From Fratercula arctica (taxonomy: Eukaryota; Chordata; Aves; Charadriiformes; Alcidae), in contig CANTUZ010000001.1 in NCBI GenBank assembly GCA_947846985.1, positions 187,101,455 through 187,165,454 of the forward strand: a stretch of DNA of 64,000 bases, written 5' to 3'. The position numbers and the translations under genes were made by a program. Below the pieces are notes generated by a model. That model searched no databases. It saw only the letters and a list, made by a program, of their open reading frames with translations, and was not told the DNA's origin. Of the stretch, positions 1-12,013 are shown piece after piece (the stretch's first letter is position 1; each line of letters starts with the position of its first letter).

Positions 1-2100
1 CTTTCAAGATGAGTTTTGAGAAGATAATGAAGCACAGGTCTCCAATAGGCTTGTTGTCAGATAGCAGACGCAACTCAGTAACCGAGGTGGCTTTCCTTCA
101 GATCCTGTACCCCTACTCCTACAAGGCTCTGACAGGGTGTCCCTGTCCGAGTGCCCTGAGCAAACTTGAAGACAGCTGGCTTCTTTCTCATTTCCTAAAC
201 TGGACTTGCAGGTTCGTTTAGGCCTTGGTAAAATGTATTTCCTTCCCTGCATTGCCTCATTTATAGCCACGGCTTTTTATCTTCACATTTAGAACGGCAG
301 CTGTTCTGCTGGGCTTTCTTACCACTCAGGCTGATTATTGTTTGCTTTAGAAATTCAAAGAGGCATGATGCACTGCAAGCTTCCACTGCCCAGGGCCCCT
401 GGAGAGCTTGAGGTTTACAGATAAATTGGTGCTACCCATTACTAAATACAACCTTGTTGCACGCTTACCTGCCCGGCAGCTGTGGAGCACATCCTGCTGC
501 TAGCAGGCGTCTTTGAGCTCCAAAGAGCCCTTTGATAACTATGCCAACAAAAAGCCACTACCGCTTCATTCTTACTTAGCTATTCTGATCACCAAATATG
601 TGGATGTAGGCAGGCAGCCCAGGATCTGGCCATTTCCCGTCCACTTGGGAGAAAACAGTCAGGGCTTCATTTACTTCTCTACACCTGAGCCTTAGGTTCA
701 AAGAGTCTATTCAGTTCAAGATAAAAGCTATTCCAAGCTCTAAGAACAAGCATCGTTCTTTTAATAAGTGTATAAGATGGTCACCAGTAACAGCGTTTGG
801 CGAAATTTGTATGGATAGACTGGTTGATTAAGCATTTTAAAACCTGTCTGTTCCTATACAGCGCTCTACAATGTTATACTTCACAGTATTTGTTTTCATA
901 AGTCTGTGCAGAGGCCAAAGCTGCAATATACTTATGAAGAATATTTAATAAAAGAGAACTTGAGTATCCTTGAGAGCTAGGTTCTGCCTCACAGATGTGA
1001 CCTGCATTGTGGGGCTGTGTTGCATCATGCTGCAAGGTTAAATTAAAGTTGGCCTTCCACCTCACTATTGCCAGTTAAGGTGATTCTATCATGGGGATTT
1101 TATTGTACGTCTCATGATATTTCATATTTTTCTTAATCCCTGGCTCCTGAAGTCATACAATTCACTGGGGCTTAGTGTTTTCATTAAAAAGAAAAAAGTT
1201 TCTAGTCCTTACAGAGTAGAAGGCAGCATGAAGACTGCAAGCCTGAGAATACCCTCATAGCTGGATGAATGAAAAGTAGCCTCATTTTGTATTTATTTGT
1301 TATTTACATCCCACAAATTTTAAGCCTAGCTCATGAGTCTAGATCCCTGATTGATGACTTTTGAACTCCTATCATCTTTTGCCGACTGTGATAATCTATA
1401 ACAATTCACAGTATGGCAAACTGTGCTGTAGTTTATCATGACTGCTGCAGGAATGATACACAAAAACCTGTATGCTACTTTGAATATGTGGATATATAAA
1501 ATATAAGACCAGAGAACTTAACTATCTATGGGCTTATACAGACTGGACATACACACAAAGAGAGAGAGAAAGAGAATGTCTCAGAAAAATAAGGGTCATT
1601 TTCCAGTAACACTGATCATGATCAGTTCTTCCTGCCTAGTGATCACAGAGCAGCTACAGTGTGGAAGTCTGCTGTTGAGTGAGGGAGTTAATAAGAAAAA
1701 TTCCCAAAGACTGAAAACTATTGTCTCCACTAATCTACATTTGTAGTAGAATATCATCTGGAAAAAAAACAAAAACAAAAACAAAAACAAAAACAATAAA
1801 AAAATCAGTTGAGAGATGACTTCCAAAAAACGCAGAGTGGACCTCTCAAGCATGTCCCAGTGACATCTTTACCTTAATTCTCCACATAAGGACAAAATAC
1901 AGTGACATCATTAAAAATTCTCTGCTTATGATGCCAGCGGGAACAGTCTACTAATTAGTTTATTATAGAAATACCCGTAATAATAGTCCCCACAGAAGAT
2001 TTGGCCCACTTCAGGGAAATACCAGAGAGATCAAAGACTATGGCTACATCATGTTGGCTGCAGCCAGCTGTCAACTCTGTCAGCTCTGGCCACTGACAGT
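1..2100. other. No gene seen; unique AT-rich DNA
   Basis: I see no recognisable exon, RNA gene or transposon here. Open frames near the left edge (about 9-221 plus strand, 4-270 minus strand) are short, overlap on opposite strands and resemble no family I know. The only distinct feature is an A-rich CAAAA run at about 1762-1804. The sequence from 2041 onward grades into the tandem array described next. Confidence 0.6.
1762..1804. repeat. (CAAAA)n simple repeat
   Basis: A run of A's interrupted every fifth or sixth base by C forms a short CAAAA pentamer repeat. It could be the worn poly-A tail of a retroposon, but the upstream bases show no recognisable SINE or LINE body. I treat it as a simple repeat. 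Confidence 0.85.
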
Positions 2101-2104
2101 ACTT

Positions 2105-2660
2105 TCAGCCAGTGGCGTATCAGTTGTTCACTCCAGTCATACATTGCACTTATGACATCTCCTTCCCACCAGGGTTATTTAATCCAATCTGGTCCTATTG
2201 CACTTGTCCCACTTACTGCTCTCTTCCCCTTCTAGGTCATGTTACCTACGCATTGCAACTTTGAGTTGCATCTAACTCTTCCTTCTTTGGTCAGGACCAT
2301 GTTACTCAGGCACTCCAGTTAATTTTTCCTCATATTTGCCTGCTGTAACAAAGGTATTTCACTCATAAAGTACACACTGGCTGTCACTCTATTCCTCTGT
2401 GGAGGACATGTCACCCATGATAGCTAAGCCAGCTGTCATTCATGCACAGCACTTCCAACCTTATATCTAGGGCATGTCACTCATACACTTCAGCTGTCCC
2501 TTACACCAGATGTCCTTTAAATCTAGCACACCATTCCTCTATCTACTACATGTTTGTGTTCATTACAGCTGTCCCTTTTCCCTATCACTTTCCTCTCCTG
2601 TTTAGTAAATGTCATTCAATTGTTCACTCCATATGTCTTCTTCACTAAGTAATCCCTTTC
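2105..2660. repeat. Degenerate ~60-bp tandem array (minisatellite-like)
   Basis: A pyrimidine-rich stretch repeats a weak motif of the form ATGTCACTCAT...CTCCAGCTGTC with a spacing of roughly 52-77 bp. Anchor positions I can line up are about 2117, 2173, 2238, 2298, 2355, 2407, 2472, 2548 and 2608, giving about nine units. The clearest pair are the units at 2472 and 2548, which share CAGCTGTCCC after the anchor. The units at 2238 and 2298 share CATGTTAC. Units differ in length and are heavily diverged, so the array is old or weakly constrained. A short frame at 2442-2648 crosses it and is probably incidental. I do not recognise the family. Confidence 0.6.
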
Positions 2661-4047
2661 CTGTCTATATACTAGCGCCCTTAAAAACTCTATTTTACTT
2701 CTACGTTATGGCTGCCTGTTGTACCTAGCACTTTGGGATAGATTTGCAAGACTGATTTAGAGGCCTTAATGAGTCTCTAAGCATGTAGTTTAATACTTAG
2801 TCATCGTTAGCACTTAAAATTCCCTCCATTCAGCATGTGTCTGTGACAGACTAAGTTTTTTCCAGTGAAGCCCTTTTGGTATCCAAGTTTTGCTAGGTGC
2901 GTATGAGCAAAATGTCTCTTGCCGAGGCAGTGCTGAATTTCTTGAAGTTCCAATTCATGCTTGGGTTCAAAAGAGATTCAAAAAGCATGTGCTCCTCCAC
3001 CTTTCTTACTTGTCAGGTCCATCACAATAATGATTTTCAGAGCATGCCTCTCTGACAAAAGGCAGTGAGACTCTCCTTTCCCTCCAATGAGAGACTGGAA
3101 ATTATAGATTTAAATCAGGTATATATTTAAATTCTTCTTCCTCTTACCTTCTTCAAGCTGCGATTTAACATGAGACCTTTCCTGCAGTGGAAGAGTACTG
3201 TAACTAAAGGATGATAGTGACTTTTTAAATATTCCCTCTTATTTAATCCACTACCTTGGTATTTTTAATAGAACAGCAACTGCAAGTGATGGGGCGAGGT
3301 GTGAACTTCTGATTGCAGATAGCCTTGTTCTTATATCTTTCACTCAGATGAAATAAAGTTTTGAGAAGAAGTCTTTTGGCTGCACGTCCTCATCATCAAG
3401 TGATACTAGACTGGGTTGTTGTATTTTGTTTATGTTCTTTTATCTCTTTGTGAAAAATAAATTACATCATTTAAGTACCTCACTGCAGGAGACTGTTCAC
3501 AGCTAAGAAAGTTGTGAGCAAACAGACATCTTACAAAAAGGGAAAACTTCTTCAGCCCCACTACTCTTCTCACTGTTTCCTACCATCTAGCTTCTGGTTC
3601 TGTTTTCTTTCATTGGTATGTAGCATAAAGTGGCTTGGGGAATAAGGAGAGGTAACTGGCTGGTAGTTTGCTTGAAAATTAGATATCGCAGTGTTAAGCT
3701 CTTCTTGAGAATTTAACCCTTCATCTGTGGTGTGAAATACATAGCATCAGGGGGGCTGGAAGTAAAGAATAATGGTTTCATACACCATAATTTCAAGTAA
3801 CTTCAGCTTCCATGCTGAAGACCCGTTGAATCCTTAGCTGTATGTTTCTTTGTCCACAACTCATCATTTGAGCTGTGGTTGTGGTTCAGGTCTTCTGTTC
3901 ACCAAACTGGAACTCCATTTAGGTACTTATATCTTCAAGACCCTTGAGCAAAACTTCATTCCTAGAGTCTTGTTTTCTCTAAATTTTTCAAATGTCTCCT
4001 CTCAGCCTGTTTCTTCAAGTTTTTCTGACTTCTTCAAATTTTATTGA
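2660..4047. other. No gene seen
   Basis: This stretch is unique sequence with no retroposon tail, tandem structure or convincing exon. Frames of about 60 codons around 3850-4047 are within chance expectation for AT-rich DNA. Nothing else can be supported. Confidence 0.55.
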
Positions 4048-4069
4048 AACAACAAACAAACAAACAAAC
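4048..4069. repeat. Short (CAAA)n repeat at the LTR edge
   Basis: Four to five copies of CAAA lie directly before the degraded LTR. They may mark an insertion site or be coincidental. Confidence 0.75.
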
Positions 4070-4860
4070 TTCTCGACTGGAGTACTGGGCAGAAGTTGCA
4101 GTGTTTTGAGTAGGGGCTGCAGAGTGACCTCTGTGGGAGTGGGCCACAAACTGCCTTGTGTTGCCCACAGCTGGGTTCAGCTGCCCTGAAACAAGTGTTA
4201 GGACTCCAACATCTGCCAAAATTTCAGCCAGCTACAGGAGCACAGGTGCCTCTGCTAAAACGTGTTTAAGAAATAGCGCCTGCTGCTGTGGGGAAGAAGA
4301 AACGGAGGAGGTGCACAGAAGGAGACATTGCTGGAAACACAGCTCAAGATGTACTCTTGGAAGGAGGAGCCCTGTGCCAGAGGATGTCAACTCTGAGGGA
4401 CTGAGGTAATCCATGCCATGGCAGGGAAACCCCTGAGAGATTCCAGCTACGGGTGGCCTGTGTTGGGGCAGGGACTGCCCTGAGGGACCACAGCTGCAGG
4501 CAACCCATGCTGGAGCAGAACATCATCCATAATAAGCAAGGATTGGCTGAAAACAACCATCACACGGTGCCCCCAAACTCCTCTGCCCCTCGACAACTCA
4601 CCAAAGGAACTGAGATAGACTAACTGTAATCCACAGAGAAAATAAGGGGAGCTGAGGCTGGGAAGGGAGGAGGAGTGTTCGACTGAAGATGAGCCTGCTG
4701 AAAGGGAAGGTGTTTACTTAAGTGTTTCTTTATTTGTTTATGCTGTCTTTTTTCTCAATATCCAATTCAATAATGCAAAGTTTGTGTTTCTTGTCAATAA
4801 ATTAAATTAATTAAAGTTCCTTGAGTCAAGACTGTTTTTCCTGTGACAAACGTTAATGAC
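4070..4860 (+). mobile_element. Degraded endogenous-retrovirus LTR, related to the LTR at 10.85 kb
   Basis: This region lines up in order with the better LTR at 10848-12013. It has a 5' G-rich stretch with TTGCAGTGTTTTG and CTCTGTGGGAGTGG, then a TTTAAGAAAT promoter-like stretch near 4264 followed by CTGCTG. Further on it has an ACCCATGCTGGAGCAG motif near 4501, a polyadenylation signal AATAAA at 4796-4801 inside CAATAAATTAAATTAATT, and a downstream GAGTCAAGACTGTTTTTCCT block. It is about 790 bp, shorter than its relative at 1166 bp, and far more diverged. The 3' end after GTGAC cannot be followed. No gag, pol or env frame lies beside it, so it is best read as an old solo LTR. Both edges are approximate. 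Assignment to a retrovirus class is not secure; an ERVL-like origin is my guess. Confidence 0.6.
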
Positions 4861-7800
4861 ATATTTCTGTGGCAAAGACAAGTCCACAGTAAAAGAATGA
4901 AGGTCAATCCTTCCCCTTATCCTCCTACATGAAGTATGTCATCAACTTTTAAGAAGTTATCAAAGCATTAGTACAGCCAAGATACGGGTTCCTCTGGGCC
5001 ATTTGCAATTGCAGGACATTATATGCTTAAAAACAATTGTTAAAAAAAGCACATGTGCTATTAGCTACTAATAAACCTGTACCAGTAGGAAGGGATCTTG
5101 TGAAATGCTCTGACAAATGTAGATGCCTATGTTCTTCCTGAAATTAAACATTCCCTTGATAACTTCATTAGCCTGAATGTTTCTGTGTTGTCTACTGATT
5201 TCTGTAGAAGTGTAACCCACATGAAAGCTATGGGTTTTCATTTTGACGAAACTACTTTTAAGGTGTTGAGTCTAGATTGCTAGTTCTCTGCTCTGATTTT
5301 TCCAATATGAAGTTTCCTGCCATACAGAAGCCAGTGCCTGTCCTAGTAAGGCTTTACTTTGACATCTGAAACAGTGAAAAAATCTTTACACTTGCTTACT
5401 GCTTGTAGCCGAATGTGTCTCTCCACGAATAAACCTCCACTTATAACACAGAACAAAAATTTATCCTACAAAAATTGCTTCAAGACTTTCCAGTGAAAGC
5501 ACTTGCTGTGTAATCAGGTTCCAAAAATTCCTCAGTGAACACCTAAGAACTGGGTGGTGTCATACCTCTTAACATCCTCATAAATGGATAACATCAGAAT
5601 TATTTCACTGAATGTGTTTATAGAGAATAAGGTCGTCTGCACCTGGGGCGGGCTCTCAGAGGTGCTGACAACACTACTGAAGCTGATTGCCTTAAAAGCA
5701 AATACACATGGTTTTAGTTTATGTCTGCCTGTAACTAACTAAATATATTTACAGGCTCAGTCTTGCAACCTGCTGCGTGAATACAATTGTATCCATGTGT
5801 GGACTATGGCAAAGCAGAGAAGACAGATGATCTTCCTTATATGGGCTTTTCCCAAATACTCACTAAGCAATTAGAGATGAAAAACCGTTGCTCCTGTGTT
5901 TGTCTTTTCCTCACACTGAAGGTCATCGCGCTCTCTGCTGTTGATGTGCAGGGGTTATGATCTTTGGCTGGCCGTCCTTCGCAGGGAGCAATGTACGTGT
6001 CTCACGGTGATTTTTGCAGTATTCCTTCACGGATTCCATTTGTCACCACCAGCGATGACTACCTTCCTGGAGCACACCCCTTGTTGACTGAAACTAGAAG
6101 TGAGCTCCATTTGTGTCAGGAGCTGCTAAGATCATCCTTGTCAACAAATCAAGAGACTTGGTCATTGTCCCAAAGTTTTGGCCTTGCTTCAGTAAGGGCT
6201 TTTTTTTTTTCTGAGGAGATAGCCTTTTCTTGGCTGTAAAGCTTCCTTACCTGGAGTCTCTGCCAAATTAATGAATTGGCCACATAGCAGCTTTTGGGAT
6301 GAGCTTGAGCCTGCTGAGAAGGGCTGTTTCCTCATCTGTATTGTACTAAGCACAACAAGGCCCCTGTCCTGACTAGGGCTAGATAATTTGAAAGGATAAA
6401 ATCAGTTATAAGCTTTGTTAAGGCTGGTAAAAATATGCAGATTCTAATTGTAGGGCCAGTACTTGACCCTGCAAGTTGCAGCTCACTAACTTGTCCACCT
6501 TTGATAATGGTCTCTCTTAATGTGTCCTATAATAATTTCTCTGCTTCCTAAATACTATTAGACAAAATTAAGTAAGATGCATCTGGACATTTAGAAATGG
6601 TGCACCTGAATATTTTAAGGAACTATCTGAAGGACTTTTTGAACTTTTACAGATAATGTTCATCAAGCTAGGGATTCAGAGACTAAAAATAACCCTACAT
6701 GGCAGGAAGGAAAATATGGGAAAATTGTAGCCAATTAATTTTACATAGATTCCAGGCATAATATTCAGGCATACAAGGGAATCAATATGCGAATATTTAG
6801 GGAGATTCCAATGAATAATTAAAAGTAAGCTTATTAAAAATAGTCAATGCTTAAAAAAAAAATCTAATCACTTTCTATGTTGTAATTACTGACCCAGATC
6901 TCACCATTTATCCATGCAGATGAAGCCTTAGGTCCATATGGAATGGTGCTGGAGTCCAAGGGGCTCTGCATGACCAAAGATTCAAAGGTTCAGTCAACAT
7001 GGAGCAAATCATAGGAAAGAAGCCTGCATAGATAGGATGGAATACCATGGATAATGGACTGGAATAAGACATTACACAAAGTGCTACCTAATACAGATTT
7101 ACTGACTTGGAGATAAATACTCATTAAAAGTGATAGATTTCAAATAGGTTGACAAAAGGGAGAAGAAAGTAATTACTAGGGTAAGGCTCCTCAGGGGAGA
7201 GCATTATCTAGGAGTGCCAGGCAGCATCACTATGGTCACTACTGGAATCCATCTTATTTCTAATGACAACTTTGTTATCTCAGCCATGGAAAGTACAGAG
7301 GATTCACTAATTGTGGTTGGGCACCAAAGGCACATTTTTAAAGGGATTAAAAAGACTGGTCTTGTCCATTACACAGATATTTTCAAAGTTAAAGGTGACA
7401 TGCCAACACTCCATTGCCACCATTGTTGCAGTACCAAAGTACTTATAAACGCATTTCTCCCAAGAGGATTTTCAAAGTATTGATTGCATGTTTCTGTGTT
7501 TAGACAAAATATTGATGCTGGCTAACAATTTGCTTGAACCTTTATTTCACTTTGAAATTGAGGAAACCCATGAGTGGGATTTTTTTTAAAATATGGGGAA
7601 GAGTGTCCTTTTGGACCCAATACTGCTTGCAACCTGGTATCTGTCAAATTCCCAAGGAAACCGCTAGGTACTGGAATACGGATATGTTGAAGTACAGCAC
7701 CTATTCAAAAGCAAATTACTGACTCTTGTCAATATAAGACAAGTGTGACAGAAGTATTAGATATCTGAAGTACATAGATCCAAAATAACAGATAAGCACC

Positions 7801-8454
7801 TGAACTGTATTTTATGAAGAATTTAGGTATTCATATCTGAAGTGAGAACTATTAAAAATTGTTACTTCTGAAAGTGATTAGACTGCTAGGTGTTAGTCAG
7901 AAAATTCATGTTTATAGCTCCAGTATTATAATTGTTCATGTGCACAAGTGTGGCCAGCTTGGGTGGACTAAATATGTTGGTCCATAATGCTGATCTAAAA
8001 TTCAGAATTAATGAATAAATAATAAATCAGAGCCTGCCAAACTCTCTGTTGGCCTAATTCAGAGCAGCCCTTGAAAATACAAAATACACAGTGACCATAG
8101 ACATTTTCTAAGAACAATATGGACAGCAGAGGGGAGTCGAGATCAGAGGAGCAGTAACTGATGTTATAGGCACAAAGAGGTTTACATAAAAGGCTAATAA
8201 CTGCACTACCATCTGCAGCCCTGCTCTCACAATAAATTGCTGTATAAGTTTGATACTCAATGGAAAATTGTGCTTTGGGGCAGGAGGAGAACTTTAGGCT
8301 GCGACTGACAATCTCACATAATCTCTAGAGGCAGTGCCTAAGCTGAGAGGGGGAAGGCCCTCCAGACAGAACCGTATTCCTTATGAGCTGTCTTTGGTTT
8401 GGTCCCTTGCTGTTTCTTGGTCCTCCTGTTCCTCAGTAGTCCTGTGGTTAAGGA

Positions 8455-8510
8455 TATTATTTGTAGTGTCTAACTCTGAATTCAGGCACCAAATGTGGAC
8501 TTAGGAAATC
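8455..8510. repeat. Possible old amniote repeat scrap
   Basis: The words GTGTCTAACTCTGAATTCAG and CACCAAATGTGGACTTAGG resemble, from memory, a dispersed repeat seen in reptile and bird genomes with paired TTAGGCACCTAA-like words. The match is short and imperfect, so this is a low-confidence call. A profile search against a repeat library would decide it. Confidence 0.25.
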
Positions 8511-9449
8511 ACTTCATAAAGGATAGGTATGGGGTAGGTGTGCAATGGAATGCCCAATGGAAGGAGCACGTGATAGAACGTGATTGAGTCATTGCAGCTG
8601 AAATGACAACAGTCAAAATTGACACTGACACTCACTAAAGTTTAAATCACTTTGACTTACTGTGATTTGGGCTAGTTAAATTCATAGCTGAATAGTTACT
8701 ATGCCTTAATTAATGGTAAACTGTTATGCCTCAAGAATGCATTTGTGTTTGACTTTTTTTTTTGTCCATTTTTCAGTCCCTTTGTGCAGCTGAGGTGGGT
8801 ACTGCTTAACATAAAGCCTTCAAAGTGTCAGCGGTGAAGACACAAAGTGTAGCTTTATAGAGGATATGGGCCATAGGGGTACTCAGGTTTTGTAAGGCTC
8901 CACAACTCAATGTCTAAGTGCTAACCAGCTGTATGAGGAGCATTATCAACAAAGCTTCACATATCCCATCAATGCAAGTGCAGGAAGACACTTCTTAATG
9001 TAGGCAAATGTATAGGATGCTGAAAGAACAGATAGAGGGGTCCTATGGGGATCATTCAGTAGCGTTTTCACGACTGGAAAGTACCCAAATGCCATTGCAG
9101 ATGTCACTCTTGGGCATCTTTCTGTTTAGCGCTCAGAGTTAAATCCTCACAGGAGACTGATGTTCCACATTGCAGCTCTTATTCTTTTAAGTACTCTGTT
9201 ACATACAATGAAATACTGGGCTCCAAGTTCAGGATCCAGGGCTTTAATATAGACTGGTGCCAAAATCACTGTAGACAGCATGCTGGGTAGAAAGCTCTTC
9301 TAATTTGAAAATGAAATGGAAAATGGATTGTCAGGATATAAGTTCTTCTAAGCATATCCAGCAGCCAGACCCTGTGTCCATGAAGAAATTTACGGGTGAT
9401 AACCTCAGCAGCTTGAGTTTTAAGTGCTAAACCTTAGCAAGCAATCTGA

Positions 9450-9530
9450 GAATTCAGCTTGGAGTTAGGTACCTACGTTGGCAGTTTGTGCCAGTGTCCT
9501 CTTGTGAATCTGAGTCCCTGAAAGAGTGTT
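9450..9530. repeat. Possible old amniote repeat scrap
   Basis: GAGTTAGGTACCTAC followed by a stretch ending TGAATCTGAGTCC again resembles the amniote repeat with GTTAGGTGCCTA-type words. The evidence is a few short words only. Confidence 0.2.
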
Positions 9531-11239
9531 GGCTTAAGCCCAAACAAATCTCTCGAGTTATTTTCATTGGCTGGTCTAGCTCCAAAGACGAAAATTTTCA
9601 GTAATCCCCCATGCAATGCAGAAGGTTTGGCTGTTTAACTCACAACTGCAATTTCCATCATGCAAAAAGCGGTTTCCACCTCCATCAAAGCAGGAGGGAC
9701 TGTATCTACTTGCAATCAGGGTTTAAATTACACCTAGCACGCGCAAAGGTGGAAACTAAAGCCAGAAGGTGAGCAAGAGTCAGGTTTAAAGTAGTATAAG
9801 TGTCCAGCTTCTTTACAATGCAAATACCTCTTCAATTCCAGTGAGCACTTCTTGTGCTAATTAGTGTGGAGCAACAAGTGGGGCATGAACTGAGGAGCTG
9901 GAAGAGACATGATACCAATCAGGAGTAAATGGTTGAAGTCTGTTCCAAATGTCAGCACAATGCAGAAGATGTAGGGCCGATATGTCTGAAGCAAACTTCC
10001 ATTTGAGGGGAGAGTGAATATAGTCATCCATCAAAGGAGACTAAAAAAAAAAAAAAAAAAGAGTAGATGGCAGCTATCTGAAAAGTAGCAAATCTATGAA
10101 AGAAAAAGGTTGACAGATATGCATAACAAGCATCACAAGAATTAACGAATAGGTTGGTTGCAAATGGATTTGTGTCTTGTGGTTGATTGATAATTTTTAA
10201 CTGAATTATACTAAGATTGCAGCATAAACTCGTACCTTATTACACCATAGAGAATCCACAGGGAAGAGCTGCCATTAAGAAAATTAAGCATTGGAAAAAC
10301 TTCATTTGTGGGTTTTTGCCTTATCGAAACTAAGGAATCTGTGTGAGAGAGAAACCACCAATGCAGACTAGATTCTCTGGTGTCTAATAAAACAGTGTTT
10401 TCTTACTGTGGAGCTCTCTTCTCTGTGAAGATAGCGTTAGTAACTCTCTCCATCTTTTCTACCCAATCACTTGTTTTCATCAATCATAGAGAAATCGCAT
10501 ACTTCTCATGATTCTACTTCATTCTCAAATGTGGCTGAATCTGAATTTGCCAGCAGATTAGAGAATCACTGGAGAGGAACAGACAGGGGAAGAAATGCAG
10601 ACATATGGAACCTGATGGGATAACACCCATTCCTCAGAAATCAATGTAAAAAAATACTAGAATCAAATTATCATAATCTATGGACAGATTTACTTGTTTG
10701 TAACTTTCTGGAAATCACTTAGGGATTGGAAGGACTATTGTACATATACTGTCTGGGTTTTTCCACACTCTGTGATCTTTCAGATAAATATTAGATGAGA
10801 GATGTAGCATTAGCTGTACTGAATTTGAAAGTATTTAATTTTTTTTTTATAAGGCTGAGAGGCATATTGGGTTTGCATGGCAAGGTTTTGTTAGCTGGGG
10901 GGCCTACAGGGGTGGCTTCTGTGAGAAGGTGCCAGTAGCTTCTCCTATGTCTGATGAAGCCAGTGCCAGACGGCTCCAAGATGGACCCGACACTGGCCAA
11001 GGCCAAGCCCATCAGTGCAGTTGTAGCACCTCTGTGATAACATATTTAAGAAGGGAGAAAAAAACTGCTGCACAACAGAAATTGCATTTTGAGAGAGGAG
11101 TGAGAATCTGTGAGAGAAACAAACTCTGCAGATACCCAGATCAGTGAAGAAGGAGGGGTATGAGGTGCTCCAAGTGCCGGAGCAGAGATTCCTCTGCAGC
11201 CCATGGTGAAGACCATGGTGAGGCAGGCTGTCCCCCTGC

Positions 11240-11605
11240 AGCCCACGGAGGTTAACGGTGGAGCAGATGCCCACCTGCAGCCCATGGAGGACCCCACAGT
11301 GGAGCAGGTGGATGTACCCGAATGGGGTGGATGTGACTCAATGGGAAGCCCACACCGGAGCAGGGTTCTGGCAAGACCTGTGGCCCCATGGAGGGAGGAA
11401 CCCATGCTGGAGCAGGTTTGCTGGCAGGACTTGCAACCCCATGGAGGACCCACGCTGGAGCAGTCTGTTGCTGAAGGACTGCACCCTGTGGAAGTGACCC
11501 ACTCTGGAGCAGTTCATGCAGGACTGTAGCCCATGGGAAGGACTCACATTGGAGAATTTTGTGAAGGACTGTCTCCCATGAGAGGAACCCCACGCTGAAG
11601 CAGGG
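11240..11605 (+). repeat. Internal ~50-bp tandem motif in the LTR
   Basis: A word close to CCCACGCTGGAGCAG recurs at about 11292, 11349, 11401, 11449, 11498, 11544 (worn) and 11588, with spacings of 44-57 bp. Most copies are joined by GGACTG/GGACCTG-like and CCCATGGAGG-like words. The older LTR at 4.07-4.86 kb keeps at least one clear copy near 4501, so the array belongs to the family rather than to this copy. Copy-number difference explains part of the length gap between the two LTRs. Confidence 0.75.
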
Positions 11606-11825
11606 GAAGAGTGCAACGAGTCCTGCCCCTGAGGAGGAAGGAGCAGCAGAGAGGAAGTGTGATGAACTGACCACAACCCCCATTCCCCATCCCCCTTCAT
11701 TGCTCGGGGGGAGGAGGTAGAGAAAAGCAGGAATGAAGTTGAATCCAGGAAGACAGGAGGAGTGGGGGTAAAGTGTTTTAAGATTTAGCTTTTATTTCTC
11801 ATTACCCTACTCTGATTTGATTGGC

Positions 11826-11831
11826 AATAAA
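11826..11831 (+). promoter_or_regulatory. LTR polyadenylation signal AATAAA
   Basis: AATAAA lies about 190 bp before the LTR end, followed by a GT-rich stretch (GAGTCTGGTTTG), as expected of the R/U5 boundary region. The same arrangement is kept in the older LTR at 4796-4801. Confidence 0.6.
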
Positions 11832-12013
11832 TTAAATTAATTTTCCCAAGCTGAGTCTGGTTTGCCCATGACGGTAATCACTGAGTGATCTCCCTGTCCT
11901 TATCTTGACCCATGAGACTTTTGTTATATTTTCTTTCCCCTGTCCAGCTGAAGACGGGAGTGATAGAGCAGCTTGGTGGGCATCTGGTGTCCAGCCAGGG
12001 TCAACCCACCACA

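Larger units (their letters stand above)
4861..10847. other. Long gene-free stretch between the two LTRs
   Basis: About 6 kb separates the two same-strand LTRs. No long frames, protease or reverse-transcriptase motifs, or env-like frames occur, so it is not a proviral interior. An 89-codon frame at 7214-7483 and a 91-codon frame at 5964-6239 resemble nothing I know. An A run of 18 lies at 10043-10060. Two weak old-repeat scraps (8455-8510, 9450-9530) are listed separately. Confidence 0.55.
10848..12013 (+). mobile_element. Endogenous-retrovirus LTR, nearly full length (probable solo LTR)
   Basis: The element runs from TATAAGGCTGAGAGG to CAACCCACCACA and is about 1166 bp. I recognise its landmarks from a long LTR type repeated in many bird genomes. 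They are a 5' GTTTGCATGGCAAGG block, a TATA-like ATATTTAAG at about 11042-11050, and a long middle section with a repeated GGAGCAG motif. These are followed by AATAAA at 11826-11831 within GGCAATAAATTAAATTAATT, then CCTGTCCTTATCTTGACCC and a CCAGCCAGGGTCAACCCACC terminus. No retroviral genes or primer-binding site follow at 12014, so it is a solo LTR. I could not define a target-site duplication. The expected 5' TG appears changed to TA. An ERVL-like class is likely but not proven. Overlapping frames of up to 143 codons on the minus strand and 108 on the plus strand come from the GC-rich repeated section and are not genes. Confidence 0.8.

Noticed and set aside
11046..11700. Overlapping frames of 108-143 codons on both strands
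   Set aside because: They lie inside the GC-rich tandem part of the LTR, where stops are rare; none resembles a retroviral protein.
4070..12013. A provirus with the two LTRs as its ends
   Set aside because: The LTRs differ strongly in length and decay, and the 6 kb between them has no gag, pol or env trace.
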